From: Pseudomonadota bacterium
GTDB lineage: Bacteria > Pseudomonadota > Gammaproteobacteria > Burkholderiales > Burkholderiaceae_C
Assembly: GCA_021816585.1 (NCBI GenBank)
Contig: JAKAXL010000020.1
Location: forward strand, 1 to 54,153
Length of the DNA stretch: 54,153 bases
Direction of reading: 5' to 3'
The notes beneath the pieces are model-generated. The model saw only the letters and a list, made by a program, of their open reading frames with translations, was not told the origin of the DNA and searched no databases. Within the stretch, counting starts at the first letter, position 1. Each line of letters begins with the position of its first letter. This document shows positions 33,451 through 43,713 of the stretch, piece after piece. Position numbers and translations under genes: made by a program.

Positions 33451-33458
<8 letters not shown>
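32364..33458 (-). CDS. serC: Phosphoserine aminotransferase
   Basis: SerC transfers an amino group from glutamate to 3-phosphohydroxypyruvate (serine synthesis) and also acts in pyridoxal phosphate synthesis. The 364-residue class V aminotransferase starts [14 protein letters not shown]. It contains MSHRGESF, the PLP-lysine motif [25 protein letters not shown] and the C-terminal [17 protein letters not shown] at 33458 was chosen as the first residue of the conserved fold; it overlaps the gyrA stop by 8 nt. The upstream in-frame extension lies inside gyrA and is not conserved. Confidence 0.97.
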
Positions 33459-36051
<2,593 letters not shown>

Positions 36052-36116
36052 GCTGGTCCCGCAGGGGGCGCAGCGCCGGCCGGGCCGGGCGTGCGCGGTC
36101 GAAAATCAAGCGTTCC

Positions 36117-36122
36117 ATGGTA
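36117..36122 (-). promoter_or_regulatory. Candidate -10 box for gyrA
   Basis: TACCAT on the minus strand would place a start about 59 nt before gyrA. No -35 match is visible. The 293-nt gap between gyrA and the divergent ompA-like gene holds no credible gene. Confidence 0.3.
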
Positions 36123-36305
36123 GCAGCGCGCCCGGTGGCGACCGCCGCGCGGCGCCTGCGCGCCGCGGCGATGCGCGGCGGGCCGCGAGCTCCATGCGGG
36201 CTGCCGCGCGCGCGCAGGCTATTGTGTGGCAAAATTGGTACGTGATAGCGTTAAAGTCCACCTGAGAATTCGGGGTTCTCCCTCGCTTGCGCAATCGGCC
36301 CCGGT

Positions 36306-36311
36306 TACGAT
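36306..36311 (+). promoter_or_regulatory. Candidate -10 box for the ompA-like gene
   Basis: TACGAT lies 39 nt before the start codon and would give a leader of about 27 nt that includes the strong Shine-Dalgarno GGAGAGGAAG (36332-36341). The -35 region is poor. Confidence 0.4.
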
Positions 36312-36344
36312 ACGCAGGTGGTTCACACTTTGGAGAGGAAGAAC

Positions 36345-37052
36345 ATGATCAAAGCCCACACCCTCGGAAAAATCCTGGTCGCGGCGGCCCTGGCCGTCTC
36401 CGGCAGCGCGGCCTTCGCGCAGAGCTCGACGACCGTCAACAACTGGACCAACCCCTACGGCGCGGCGTGGAAGGACGGCGCCAACAACCTGTGCTGGCGC
36501 GACGGCTTCTGGACCCCCGCAACGGCCATGCAGGGCTGCGACGGCGCGATCGTCGCGCAGGCCCCCGCTCCCGCCCCGGCTCCGGCCCCCGAAGCCCAGC
36601 CGGCCCCGGCTCCGATGCCCGCTCCGGCTCCGGTCCCGACCAGCGAGAAGGTCACCTACTCGGCCGACACCTTCTTCCAGTTCGACAAGGCGGTGCTGCG
36701 CCCGGCCGGCAAGCAGGCGCTCGATGAACTGGCGCAGAAGATCAAGGGCATCAACGTCGAGACCATCATCTCCACCGGCTACACCGACAGCTTCGGCAGT
36801 GTCGCGTACAACCTGAAGCTGTCGCAGCGTCGCGCGCTGGCGGTGAAGAACTACCTGGTCAGCCAGGGAATCCCGGCCGACGAGATCTACATCGAAGGCA
36901 AGGGCAAGACCGATTTCCGCGTCGATCCGAAGAGCTGCCACGGCACCTTCAACCAGCGCGTGGCCTGCCAGGCTCCGAACCGCCGCGCGGTGGTCGAGAT
37001 CGTCGGCAACCACACGGTGATGAAGCAGCCCGCGGAGCAATCCCAGCAGTAA
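36345..37052 (+). CDS. OmpA-family outer membrane / peptidoglycan-binding protein
   Basis: A 235-residue exported protein. A signal peptide (MIKAHTLGKILVAAALAVSG, cleaved after AFA near residue 26) precedes a short N-terminal domain with WKDGANNLCWRDGFWTPATA and two Cys. A Pro-Ala linker (about residues 66-100) leads to an OmpA-like peptidoglycan-binding domain: FFQFDKAVLRP, GYTDSFGS, the diaminopimelate-binding NLKLSQRRALAVKNYL, and NRRAVVEI. It has no eight-stranded OmpA barrel, as is common for Burkholderiales OmpA-family proteins beside gyrA. A Cys pair just before NRR may form a disulfide. A strong ribosome binding site and terminator suggest abundant expression. Confidence 0.93.
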   Translation: MIKAHTLGKILVAAALAVSGSAAFAQSSTTVNNWTNPYGAAWKDGANNLCWRDGFWTPATAMQGCDGAIVAQAPAPAPAPAPEAQPAPAPMPAPAPVPTSEKVTYSADTFFQFDKAVLRPAGKQALDELAQKIKGINVETIISTGYTDSFGSVAYNLKLSQRRALAVKNYLVSQGIPADEIYIEGKGKTDFRVDPKSCHGTFNQRVACQAPNRRAVVEIVGNHTVMKQPAEQSQQ

Positions 37053-37099
37053 GGTTTCCCTCGGCCGAACCACCGGGCCGCGCAGTGCGCGGCCCGTAC

Positions 37100-37123
37100 A
37101 GCCCCGCCTCGGCGGGGCTTTTT
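37100..37123 (+). terminator. Intrinsic terminator after the ompA-like gene
   Basis: AGCCCCGCC (37100-37108) pairs with GGCGGGGCT (37111-37119) and runs into five T. The 9-bp GC stem with a T-run is a textbook Rho-independent terminator, 48 nt after the stop codon. Confidence 0.9.
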
Positions 37124-37244
37124 GTTGCGCGAGTGCGCACATGCGAGCTTCCCAACGGTGCCACAATGACGCCGGTGGGGCGCGGCGCCTGCGCCACCGC
37201 CGCTCACCGACCCAGCCGCCCGCGCCGATCGGCGGCCCGCGACC

Positions 37245-37949
37245 ATGCAGACCAACTCCGACTCCGCAGAACTGAACAAATTCGCCGACGCGGCACACCG
37301 CTGGTGGGACCTCGACGGCGAGTTCAAGCCCCTGCACGACATCAATCCGCTGCGACTGCAGTGGATCGCGTCGCATGCCGCGCTGGCAGGGCGCCAGGTG
37401 CTGGACATCGGCTGCGGCGGCGGCATCCTGTCCGAGTCGCTGGCCGCGCGCGGCGCGCAGGTCACCGGGATCGACCTTGCCGAGCGCGCGCTCAAGGTCG
37501 CGCGCATGCATGCGATGGAAGCCGGGCTCGGCGTGAACTACGAACTGATCAGCGCCGAACAGCTGGCCGCCGAGCGCCCGGCCGGCTTCGACGTGGTCTG
37601 CTGCATGGAGATGCTCGAGCATGTGCCCGATCCCGCCTCCGTGGTGCGCGCCGCCGGCCGACTGGTGCGACCCGGCGGCTGGGTGTTCTTCTCCACCATC
37701 AACCGCAACCTGAAATCCTTCGCGCTGGCCATTGTCGGCGCCGAATACCTGCTGGGGCTGCTGGCGCGCGGAACCCACGAGTACGCGCGCTTCATCCGCC
37801 CCAGCGAACTCGCCGCCTGGGCGCGCTCGGCCGGGCTCGACACGGTGGAACTGCGCGGCCTCGAGCCCGATCTGCTGCGCGGCGGCTGGCGCATGGGCGC
37901 ACGCGTCGACGTGAACTACTTTCTCGCCTGCCGGCGCGAAGCCGAATGA
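37245..37949 (+). CDS. ubiG: Ubiquinone biosynthesis O-methyltransferase
   Basis: UbiG carries out both O-methylations of the ubiquinone head group with SAM. The 234-residue class I methyltransferase has HRWWDLDGEFKPLHDINPLRL, typical of UbiG, motif I VLDIGCGGGILSE, DVVCCMEMLEHVPDP, and the membrane-contact region FFSTINRNLKSFALAIVGAEYLLGLL (split over residues 146-171). The GTHEYARFIRPSEL motif follows. It is coupled to gph by an ATGA overlap. Confidence 0.96.
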   Translation: MQTNSDSAELNKFADAAHRWWDLDGEFKPLHDINPLRLQWIASHAALAGRQVLDIGCGGGILSESLAARGAQVTGIDLAERALKVARMHAMEAGLGVNYELISAEQLAAERPAGFDVVCCMEMLEHVPDPASVVRAAGRLVRPGGWVFFSTINRNLKSFALAIVGAEYLLGLLARGTHEYARFIRPSELAAWARSAGLDTVELRGLEPDLLRGGWRMGARVDVNYFLACRREAE

Positions 37950-38641
37950 GCGCGGGAATCGCCGGCAGGCACCCTGTGGCGCAGGCCTCGCGCGCGCCGT
38001 ACCGCAGCGTGCTGTTCGACCTCGACGGCACGCTGGCCGACACCGCGCCCGACCTGGCCGAGGCGCTCAATCGCATGCGCCGCCGGCGAGGCCTCGACGA
38101 ATTGCCGCTGCAGCAGCTGCGCCCGATGGCCTCGCACGGCGCGCGCGGGCTGTTGCAGGTGGGGCTCGGCGCGCAGCCGCAGGATGCGGACTGGGCGGCG
38201 CTGCGCGACGAGTTCCTCGCCAACTACGAAGCGGCCATCTGCGTGCACAGCCGACCCTTCGACGGCGTGCCGCAGCTGCTGCGGGAGCTGAACCAGCGCG
38301 CGATTCCCTGGGGCATCGTGACCAACAAGCTGGCCCGCTACACGCAGGCGCTGCTGCGCGAGCTGGACCTCGGTCAGGCCCCCGGCTGCGTGGTCAGCGG
38401 CGATACCGCGGCGCGCGCCAAGCCCGCGCCGGACCCTTTGCTGCACGCGGCCGCGCAACTCGGCATCGACCCCGCCGCCTGCCTGTACCTCGGTGACGAC
38501 CTGCGCGACGTGCAGGCGGCGCTGGCCGCCGGCATGGACGCCGGCGCGGCCGCCTACGGCTACGGCGGCGAGCAGGCCGCGCGCGCCTGGGGCGCGCACC
38601 ACGTGCTCGAGCAACCGCTGCAGCTGCTGCGACTGCTCTGA
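37946..38641 (+). CDS. gph: Phosphoglycolate phosphatase (HAD family)
   Basis: A 231-residue HAD-superfamily phosphatase that removes phosphoglycolate formed during DNA repair. Motif I is FDLDGTLADTAPDL with the nucleophile Asp, motif II is VTNK, motif III the Lys of AKPAPDP, and motif IV YLGDDLRDVQAA. A helical cap lies between motifs I and II. The ubiG-gph pair is conserved in Betaproteobacteria, and the overlapping stop/start supports coupled translation. Substrate preference within the Gph/PgmB group is inferred from context. Confidence 0.9.
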   Translation: MSAGIAGRHPVAQASRAPYRSVLFDLDGTLADTAPDLAEALNRMRRRRGLDELPLQQLRPMASHGARGLLQVGLGAQPQDADWAALRDEFLANYEAAICVHSRPFDGVPQLLRELNQRAIPWGIVTNKLARYTQALLRELDLGQAPGCVVSGDTAARAKPAPDPLLHAAAQLGIDPAACLYLGDDLRDVQAALAAGMDAGAAAYGYGGEQAARAWGAHHVLEQPLQLLRLL

Positions 38642-38693
38642 TGCGCACCGCGCGGGCCCGCCGCGCGGGCGCGCGGGCCGGGGCGGCGCGGGC

Positions 38694-39329
38694 TCAGGCG
38701 CGCGGCGGACGCTGCGCCGACTTCGGGCGGAAGGCCGGGCACACCTCGGGGTCGGTCTCCAGGTAGGGGCCGCCGATCAGGTCCACGCAGTACGGCACCG
38801 CGGCGAACACGCCCTTGACGCCGAGCTTGCCGTCGGCGTCGCGCAGGCCCTCGAGGGTTTCGCGGATCGACTTGGGTTGTCCCGGCAGGTTCAGGATCAG
38901 CGCCTTGCCGCGGATCACCGCGAGCTGCCGCGACAGGATCGCGGTGGGCACGAAATGCAGGCTGATGCGCCGCATCTCCTCGCCGAAGCCGGGCAGCACC
39001 CGCTCGGCCACGTCCATCGTCGCCTCCGGCGTCAGGTCGCGCGGCGCCGGCCCCGTGCCGCCGGTGGTCAGCACGAGGTCGCAGCCCTCGCGATCGACGA
39101 GCTGGCGCAGCGTCTCGGCGATCCCGGCGCGCTCGTCCGGGATCAGGCGCTCGCTGAAGCGCAAGGGGTTGCGCAGCGCGCGCTGCAGCCATTCGCGCAG
39201 CGAAGGCAGCCCCTGGTCGGCGTACACGCCGCTGGAGGCGCGGTCGCTGATCGAGACCAGCCCGATGTGCACCGCGTCGGCGGGTGCGGATGCCGGCGCC
39301 TCAGGCGCCGGGGGAGTCGTCGTGCCCAT
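38694..39329 (-). CDS. mog: Molybdopterin adenylyltransferase
   Basis: Mog adenylylates molybdopterin before molybdenum insertion in molybdenum cofactor synthesis. The 211-residue product has a MogA/MoaB fold with SISDRASSGVYADQGLP, the MPT-binding TTGGTGPAPRDLTPEAT, and LILNLPGQPKSIRETLEG. A low-complexity Pro/Ala segment precedes the domain. ATG at 39329 was chosen; it overlaps the end of darP by 29 nt. The downstream neighbour gph converges on it across 52 nt of extremely GC-rich sequence without a T-run. Confidence 0.92.
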   Translation of the reverse strand: MGTTTPPAPEAPASAPADAVHIGLVSISDRASSGVYADQGLPSLREWLQRALRNPLRFSERLIPDERAGIAETLRQLVDREGCDLVLTTGGTGPAPRDLTPEATMDVAERVLPGFGEEMRRISLHFVPTAILSRQLAVIRGKALILNLPGQPKSIRETLEGLRDADGKLGVKGVFAAVPYCVDLIGGPYLETDPEVCPAFRPKSAQRPPRA

Positions 39330-39876
39330 GGTCGTCGTGTTCCAGGATGTCCTTGAGTTGCTGGTAGAGCGCACGGAAATGGCGCGGCGGCCGCGCCGCC
39401 GCGCGCTCGGCGCGCGCGGCGCGGATGCACTGGCGCAGCGGCTGCGCCGGCGCCTGCGGGTGCTCGCGCAGCAGCTCGGTCAGCGCCTCGTCGTCGGCGA
39501 GCAGGCGCTCGCGCCAGTCCTCCAGCGCGTGCATGCGCGCCACCGCGGCGCGGCTGTCGCCGGTGGCGTCGAGCAGCGCCTGGCGCAGCGGCTGCGCATC
39601 GACCCGGCGCATCAGCTTGCCGATGTACTGGGCATGCCGGCGCCGCGCCTCGAAGCTGCGCAGCTGCGACCACTCGCGCAGCGCCTGGCGCAGCGTGTCC
39701 GGGATGTCCAGCAGGTCGATGCGCTGGCGCGGCAGCTGCGCCAGGCTCTCGCCGAGTTGCTGCAGCTCGAGCATCTCGCGCTTGCGCTGGCTCTTGCTCG
39801 GGGGGGCGTCGTCGTCGTGCGCGGTGGCGTCGGCCGGGGCCGCAGCGCCGCGCGGGGGAAAGGTCGGCGATGTCAT
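39301..39876 (-). CDS. darP: Ribosome biogenesis factor DarP/YjgA (DUF615)
   Basis: A 191-residue acidic/basic helical protein of the DUF615 family, a late 50S-assembly factor in E. coli (DarP). It has PSKSQRKREMLELQQLGESL, LREWSQLRSFEARRRHAQYIGKLMR (split over residues 67-91), and a C-terminal HFRALYQQLKDI. A His/Asp tail (EHDDHGHDDS) closes it. A GATAAT box stands 8 nt before the ATG, so the message may be nearly leaderless. It is divergent from pmbA, as in many Proteobacteria. Confidence 0.92.
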   Translation of the reverse strand: MTSPTFPPRGAAAPADATAHDDDAPPSKSQRKREMLELQQLGESLAQLPRQRIDLLDIPDTLRQALREWSQLRSFEARRRHAQYIGKLMRRVDAQPLRQALLDATGDSRAAVARMHALEDWRERLLADDEALTELLREHPQAPAQPLRQCIRAARAERAAARPPRHFRALYQQLKDILEHDDHGHDDSPGA

Positions 39877-39883
39877 CGGCCGG

Positions 39884-39890
39884 TATTATC
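39884..39890. promoter_or_regulatory. Back-to-back -10 boxes for darP and pmbA
   Basis: The same seven bases read TATTAT on the plus strand (39884-39889, toward pmbA) and GATAAT on the minus strand (39890 to 39885, toward darP). The darP ATG is 8 nt beyond its box. The pmbA leader would be about 55 nt. Confidence 0.4.
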
Positions 39891-39951
39891 GGTCCGCGGG
39901 CCGCGCGTCGGCGCGCCGCCTCCTTTCCCGTTCCGCATCTCCAGGTACTCC

Positions 39952-41298
39952 GTGGCCCATTTCGCATACAGCAAATCCGATTTCCAGGAACTCGCCGAGC
40001 GCGCGCTGCGCGAGGCCCGCGAGGCCGGGGCCAGCGACGCCGCGGTCGAGGTCTCCGAAGGCCAGGGACTGAGCGTCAACGTGCGCCTGGGGCGTGTCGA
40101 GCAGGTCGAGCACAACACCGACAAGGCGCTGGACATCACGGTCTACGCCGGTCGCCGGCGCGGCCACGCCAGCACCTCCGACTTTTCCGCGCAGGCGCTG
40201 CGCAGCACCGCGCGCGCCGCCTTCGACATCGCACGCTACACCGCCGAGGACGATTGCGCCGGCCTGCCCGAGCCCGAACTGCTGGCGATGCGCGCGCGCG
40301 ACCCCGGCCTGTACCACCCGTGGGAGCCCAGCGTCGAGCAGGCGGTGGAGCTGGCGCGACGTGCCGAGGACGCCGCCTTCGCCACCGACCGGCGCATCCG
40401 CAACAGCGAGGGGGCGTCGGTGTCGGCGCAGCACATGCACTTCGTGCTGGCCAACTCGCGCGGCTTCAGCAACGGCTACGCCACCAGCCGCCACAGCCTG
40501 TCGTGCGTGCCCATCGCCGGGCGCGGCGACGACATGCAGCGCGACTACTGGTGGAGCAGCCGGCGCGACGCGTCGCAACTGGCGCCGCCGGAGGCGCTGG
40601 GGCGCTACGCCGCCGAGCGCTCGCTGGCGCGGCTGCGCGCGCGCAAGATTCCCACCGGCCAGTACCCGGTGCTGTTCGAGGCGCCGCTGGCCGCCGGCCT
40701 GCTGGGCTCGCTGGTGCATGCGGCCAGCGGCGGCACGCTGTACCGCAAGGCCTCGTTCCTGCTCGACCACCTCGGCAAGCCGGTGATGGCCCCGCACCTG
40801 GACCTGCTGGAGGATCCGGCGCTGCCCGACGGCATGGGCAGCGCACCCTTCGACGACGAAGGGGTGCGCACGCGCCGCCGCCGCGTCGTGCGCGGCGGGG
40901 TGCTCGAGGGCTATTTCCTGTCCACCTACTCGGGGCGCAAGCTCGGCATGCCGACCACCGGCAACGCCGGCGGCTCGCACAACCTGAACCTGAGCAGCCG
41001 GCTCACGCGGCCCGGCGACGACGTCGCGCAGATGCTGCGCAAGCTCGACCGCGGCCTGTTCGTGATCGAGCTGATCGGTCACGGCATCAACTACGTGACC
41101 GGGGACTATTCGCGCGGCGCGATGGGCTTCTGGGTCGAGGGCGGGCGCATCGTCCACCCGGTGCACGAGATCACGGTGGCCGGCAACCTGCGCGACATGC
41201 TGCTGGGAATCCGCGCGGTCGGCGCCGACGTGCATGTCAGCGGCAGCCGGCGCACCGGTTCCATCCTGGTGGAATCGATGACGGTGGCCGGCAGCTGA
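39952..41298 (+). CDS. pmbA: Metalloprotease TldE/PmbA
   Basis: PmbA (TldE) forms a heterodimeric zinc metalloprotease with TldD, whose HExxxH subunit supplies the metal site; TldE itself lacks it. Known substrates include microcin B17 precursor and the CcdA antitoxin. The 448-residue product has GLSVNVRLGRVEQVEHNTDKALDITVY (split over residues 43-69), YTAEDDCAGLPEPELLA, NSRGFSNGYATSRHSLS, and the C-terminal GDYSRGAMGFWVEGG and EITVAGNL. The start is GTG at 39952, with AGG 6 nt before it. Upstream in-frame sequence has no ATG and is not conserved. Confidence 0.94.
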   Translation: MAHFAYSKSDFQELAERALREAREAGASDAAVEVSEGQGLSVNVRLGRVEQVEHNTDKALDITVYAGRRRGHASTSDFSAQALRSTARAAFDIARYTAEDDCAGLPEPELLAMRARDPGLYHPWEPSVEQAVELARRAEDAAFATDRRIRNSEGASVSAQHMHFVLANSRGFSNGYATSRHSLSCVPIAGRGDDMQRDYWWSSRRDASQLAPPEALGRYAAERSLARLRARKIPTGQYPVLFEAPLAAGLLGSLVHAASGGTLYRKASFLLDHLGKPVMAPHLDLLEDPALPDGMGSAPFDDEGVRTRRRRVVRGGVLEGYFLSTYSGRKLGMPTTGNAGGSHNLNLSSRLTRPGDDVAQMLRKLDRGLFVIELIGHGINYVTGDYSRGAMGFWVEGGRIVHPVHEITVAGNLRDMLLGIRAVGADVHVSGSRRTGSILVESMTVAGS

Positions 41299-41326
41299 GG
41301 CCGCGGGGCAGGCGCGCGGCCGCGGC

Positions 41327-41836
41327 TCAGGCCCGGTCGCGGCGCTCGTACAGCACGAAATCGTAGGCCGGCAGGCTGCCTTGCGCCTCGTGGTGCTCGC
41401 GGCTGACCTGCTCGAAGGCCTCGCGCGGCCAGTCCGGAAAGCGCACGTGGCCCGCGGGCGCCGCGTCGATCTCGGTCAGCCACAGCCGGTGCGCCAGCGG
41501 CAGTGCCTCGGCGTACACCTGGGCGCCGCCGATCACGAACACCTCCGGCGCCTCGGCGCACAGCTCCAGCGCCTGCGCAAGCGAGGCGGCGGTCTCCGCG
41601 CCGGCGGCGGCGTAGCGCTGCTGGCGCGTGATCACGATGTTGCGCCGGCCGGGAAGCGGGCGGCCGATGGATTCCCAGGTGTTGCGGCCCATCACGATGG
41701 GATGGCCATGGGTGATCTTCTTGAAGTGCGCCAGATCGGCCGGGATGTGCCAGATCAGGGCGTTGTCGCGGCCGATCACCGCGTTGCGCGCGACGGCGGC
41801 GATCAGGCTGATTCGCGTGGGGCTGGGCGTGGGCAT
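41327..41836 (-). CDS. folA: Dihydrofolate reductase
   Basis: FolA reduces dihydrofolate with NADPH. The 169-residue product has ISLIAAVARNAVIGRDNALIWHIPADLAHFKKIT (split over residues 9-42) with the substrate-binding Asp and the Met20-like loop, VMGRNTWESIGRPLPGRRNIVIT, and FVIGGAQVYAEALP. It follows thyA on the same strand by 57 nt, so the enzyme that makes dihydrofolate (ThyA) and the one that recycles it are co-transcribed. Confidence 0.97.
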   Translation of the reverse strand: MPTPSPTRISLIAAVARNAVIGRDNALIWHIPADLAHFKKITHGHPIVMGRNTWESIGRPLPGRRNIVITRQQRYAAAGAETAASLAQALELCAEAPEVFVIGGAQVYAEALPLAHRLWLTEIDAAPAGHVRFPDWPREAFEQVSREHHEAQGSLPAYDFVLYERRDRA

Positions 41837-41893
41837 CGGCGACTCGGCGTGATGGATGCGGGGGAGGGGGGCGGGGGGCGGGACAGTGCGGCC

Positions 41894-42712
41894 TCAGACC
41901 GCCACCGGCGCCTTGATCGCCGGGTGGTGCTGGTAGTCGACGAGCTCGAAATCCCCGGGCTGGTAGTCGAACAGCGAAGCCGGGCGGCGCAGCAGGCGCA
42001 GGCGCGGCGGCGCGTAGGGCGGGCGCGACAGCTGCAGGCGCACCTGCTCGAAATGGTTGTGGTAGATGTGGCAGTCGCCGCCGGTCCAGATGAACTCGCC
42101 GACCTCGAAGCCGCACTGCTCGGCCACCATGTGGGTCAGCAGGCTGTAGCTGGCGATGTTGAACGGCACCCCGAGGAACAGGTCGGCGCTGCGCTGGTAG
42201 AGCTGGCAGCTCAGTCGCGCCGGCTGCCCCGGCTGCGCCGGGCCGACGTAGAACTGGAACAGCGTGTGGCACGGCGGCAGCGCCATGCGCGGGATGTCGG
42301 CGACGTTCCACGCGCTCACCAGGTGGCGCCGCGAGTCGGGGTTGCCGCGCAAGCCCTCGAGCAGCTGCGTGATCTGGTCGATGCGCGAGCCGTCGGGCGC
42401 CGGCCACGAGCGCCACTGCACGCCGTACACGGGGCCGAGATCGCCCTGCGCATCGGCCCATTCGTCCCAGATGCTGACGCCGTGCTCGTGCAGCCACGCG
42501 ACATTGCCTTCACCGCGCAGGAACCACAGCAGCTCGACGACGATGCTCTTGAAATGCACCCTCTTCGTGGTCACCAGCGGAAAGCCGTCGCGCAGGTCGA
42601 AGCGCAGCTGGGCGCCGAAGCGGCTGCGCGTGCCGGTTCCGGTGCGATCGGATTTGTCGGCGCCTTCGCGCAGCACCAGGCGCAGCAGATCTTCGTAGGG
42701 GGTGGAAAGCAT
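41894..42712 (-). CDS. thyA: Thymidylate synthase
   Basis: ThyA methylates dUMP with methylene-tetrahydrofolate. The 272-residue product contains [20 protein letters not shown], the nucleophile Cys148 in [12 protein letters not shown], the dUMP-phosphate Arg and [24 protein letters not shown] (split over residues 168-191), [13 protein letters not shown], and the C-terminal IKAPVAV that closes over the active site. It is the classical folate-dependent enzyme, not ThyX. Confidence 0.98.
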   Translation of the reverse strand: MLSTPYEDLLRLVLREGADKSDRTGTGTRSRFGAQLRFDLRDGFPLVTTKRVHFKSIVVELLWFLRGEGNVAWLHEHGVSIWDEWADAQGDLGPVYGVQWRSWPAPDGSRIDQITQLLEGLRGNPDSRRHLVSAWNVADIPRMALPPCHTLFQFYVGPAQPGQPARLSCQLYQRSADLFLGVPFNIASYSLLTHMVAEQCGFEVGEFIWTGGDCHIYHNHFEQVRLQLSRPPYAPPRLRLLRRPASLFDYQPGDFELVDYQHHPAIKAPVAV

Positions 42713-42767
42713 GGACGCGCGAACCTCGGGTGGGGCGGCCGCGCGTCACCTGCGATGGTGCGCGGCC

Positions 42768-42787
42768 TAAGATGCAACCGTTGCATC
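42768..42787. promoter_or_regulatory. Operator-like palindrome upstream of the hydrolase gene
   Basis: GATGCAA (42771-42777) and TTGCATC (42781-42787) form a perfect 7-bp inverted repeat around CCG. A -10-like TAAGAT (42768-42773) overlaps the left arm. It lies in the 101-nt gap between thyA and the divergent hydrolase gene and could serve either. Confidence 0.4.
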
Positions 42788-42813
42788 GTACCTGCTGGCC
42801 CCGCCACGTCGCC

Positions 42814-43713
42814 ATGACCGACCCCCGCGAACCCCGACTCGAATCCGTCGCATGCCTGCATCCCGGCGGGCTGCACCGTATGGCCTACTGGGAGTGGGGA
42901 GATCCCGACAACCCGCAGGTCGTCGTCTGCGTGCACGGCCTGTCGCGCCAGGGTCGCGACTTCGACCGCCTGGCGCGCGCGCTGAGTCCGCGCTTCCGGG
43001 TCGCCTGCCCCGACGTGGCCGGTCGCGGGCGTTCGCAGTGGCTGGAGCCGCAGCACTACCAGGTCGGGCAGTACGTGTCCGACATGGTCAGCCTGCTGGC
43101 GCGGCTGCGCGCCAGTCGCGTCGGCTGGGTCGGCACCTCGATGGGCGGGCTGATCGGCATGGCCCTCGGCGGGCTGCGGGACAATCCGCTGTGCGCGCTG
43201 GTGCTCAACGACATCGGCCCGGCGATCGCCGAGGACGGCCTGCGGCGCATCGGCTCCGCACTGGGCAGGCGCATGCACTTCGCGTCGCTGGACGAGGCGG
43301 CCGACTACCTGCGCGAGGTCTCCGAGGGTTTCGGCGAGCACACGCGCGACGAGTGGCTGGAACTTTGCCGCCCGATGCTGGTCCAACAGCCGGACGGCAG
43401 CCTGAGGCTGCACTACGACCCCGGGATCATGCAGTCCTTCGCCCCGTTGGCCGACCCGCAGGCGGCGGCGCTGCTGGCCGCCGGCGAACAGGCGATGTGG
43501 GCCGCGTACGACGCCGTGCAGGCGCCCACGCTGGTGCTGCGCGGCGCGCAGTCGGACATCCTCAGCGCCGGGACCGCGCAGGCCATGTGCGCGCGTGGTC
43601 CGCGCGCCCGACTGATCGAGTGGCCCGGGGTCGGCCACGCGCCGACCCTGACCAGCCCGCAGCAGATCGACGCGGTGGCGGGCTTCCTGCAGCGCCATGT
43701 CCCGGATGCCTGA
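42814..43713 (+). CDS. Alpha/beta hydrolase
   Basis: A 299-residue alpha/beta-hydrolase. The HG oxyanion motif is VCVHGLSRQGRDFD, the nucleophile elbow is GTSMGG, the acid is probably Asp in AQSDILS, and the catalytic His is in GVGHAP. The fold resembles haloalkane dehalogenase/lipase-type esterases and MhpC-like C-C hydrolases; the substrate is not predictable. ATG at 42814 fits the first strand and the spacing from the promoter-like palindrome. An earlier in-frame ATG would cross the palindrome. The 3' end overlaps relA by 17 nt. Confidence 0.8.
   Translation: MTDPREPRLESVACLHPGGLHRMAYWEWGDPDNPQVVVCVHGLSRQGRDFDRLARALSPRFRVACPDVAGRGRSQWLEPQHYQVGQYVSDMVSLLARLRASRVGWVGTSMGGLIGMALGGLRDNPLCALVLNDIGPAIAEDGLRRIGSALGRRMHFASLDEAADYLREVSEGFGEHTRDEWLELCRPMLVQQPDGSLRLHYDPGIMQSFAPLADPQAAALLAAGEQAMWAAYDAVQAPTLVLRGAQSDILSAGTAQAMCARGPRARLIEWPGVGHAPTLTSPQQIDAVAGFLQRHVPDA

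Noticed and set aside
36106..36294. A 62-codon minus-strand frame between gyrA and the ompA-like gene
   Set aside because: It has no ribosome binding site, overlaps both divergent promoter regions, and has random GC-type composition.
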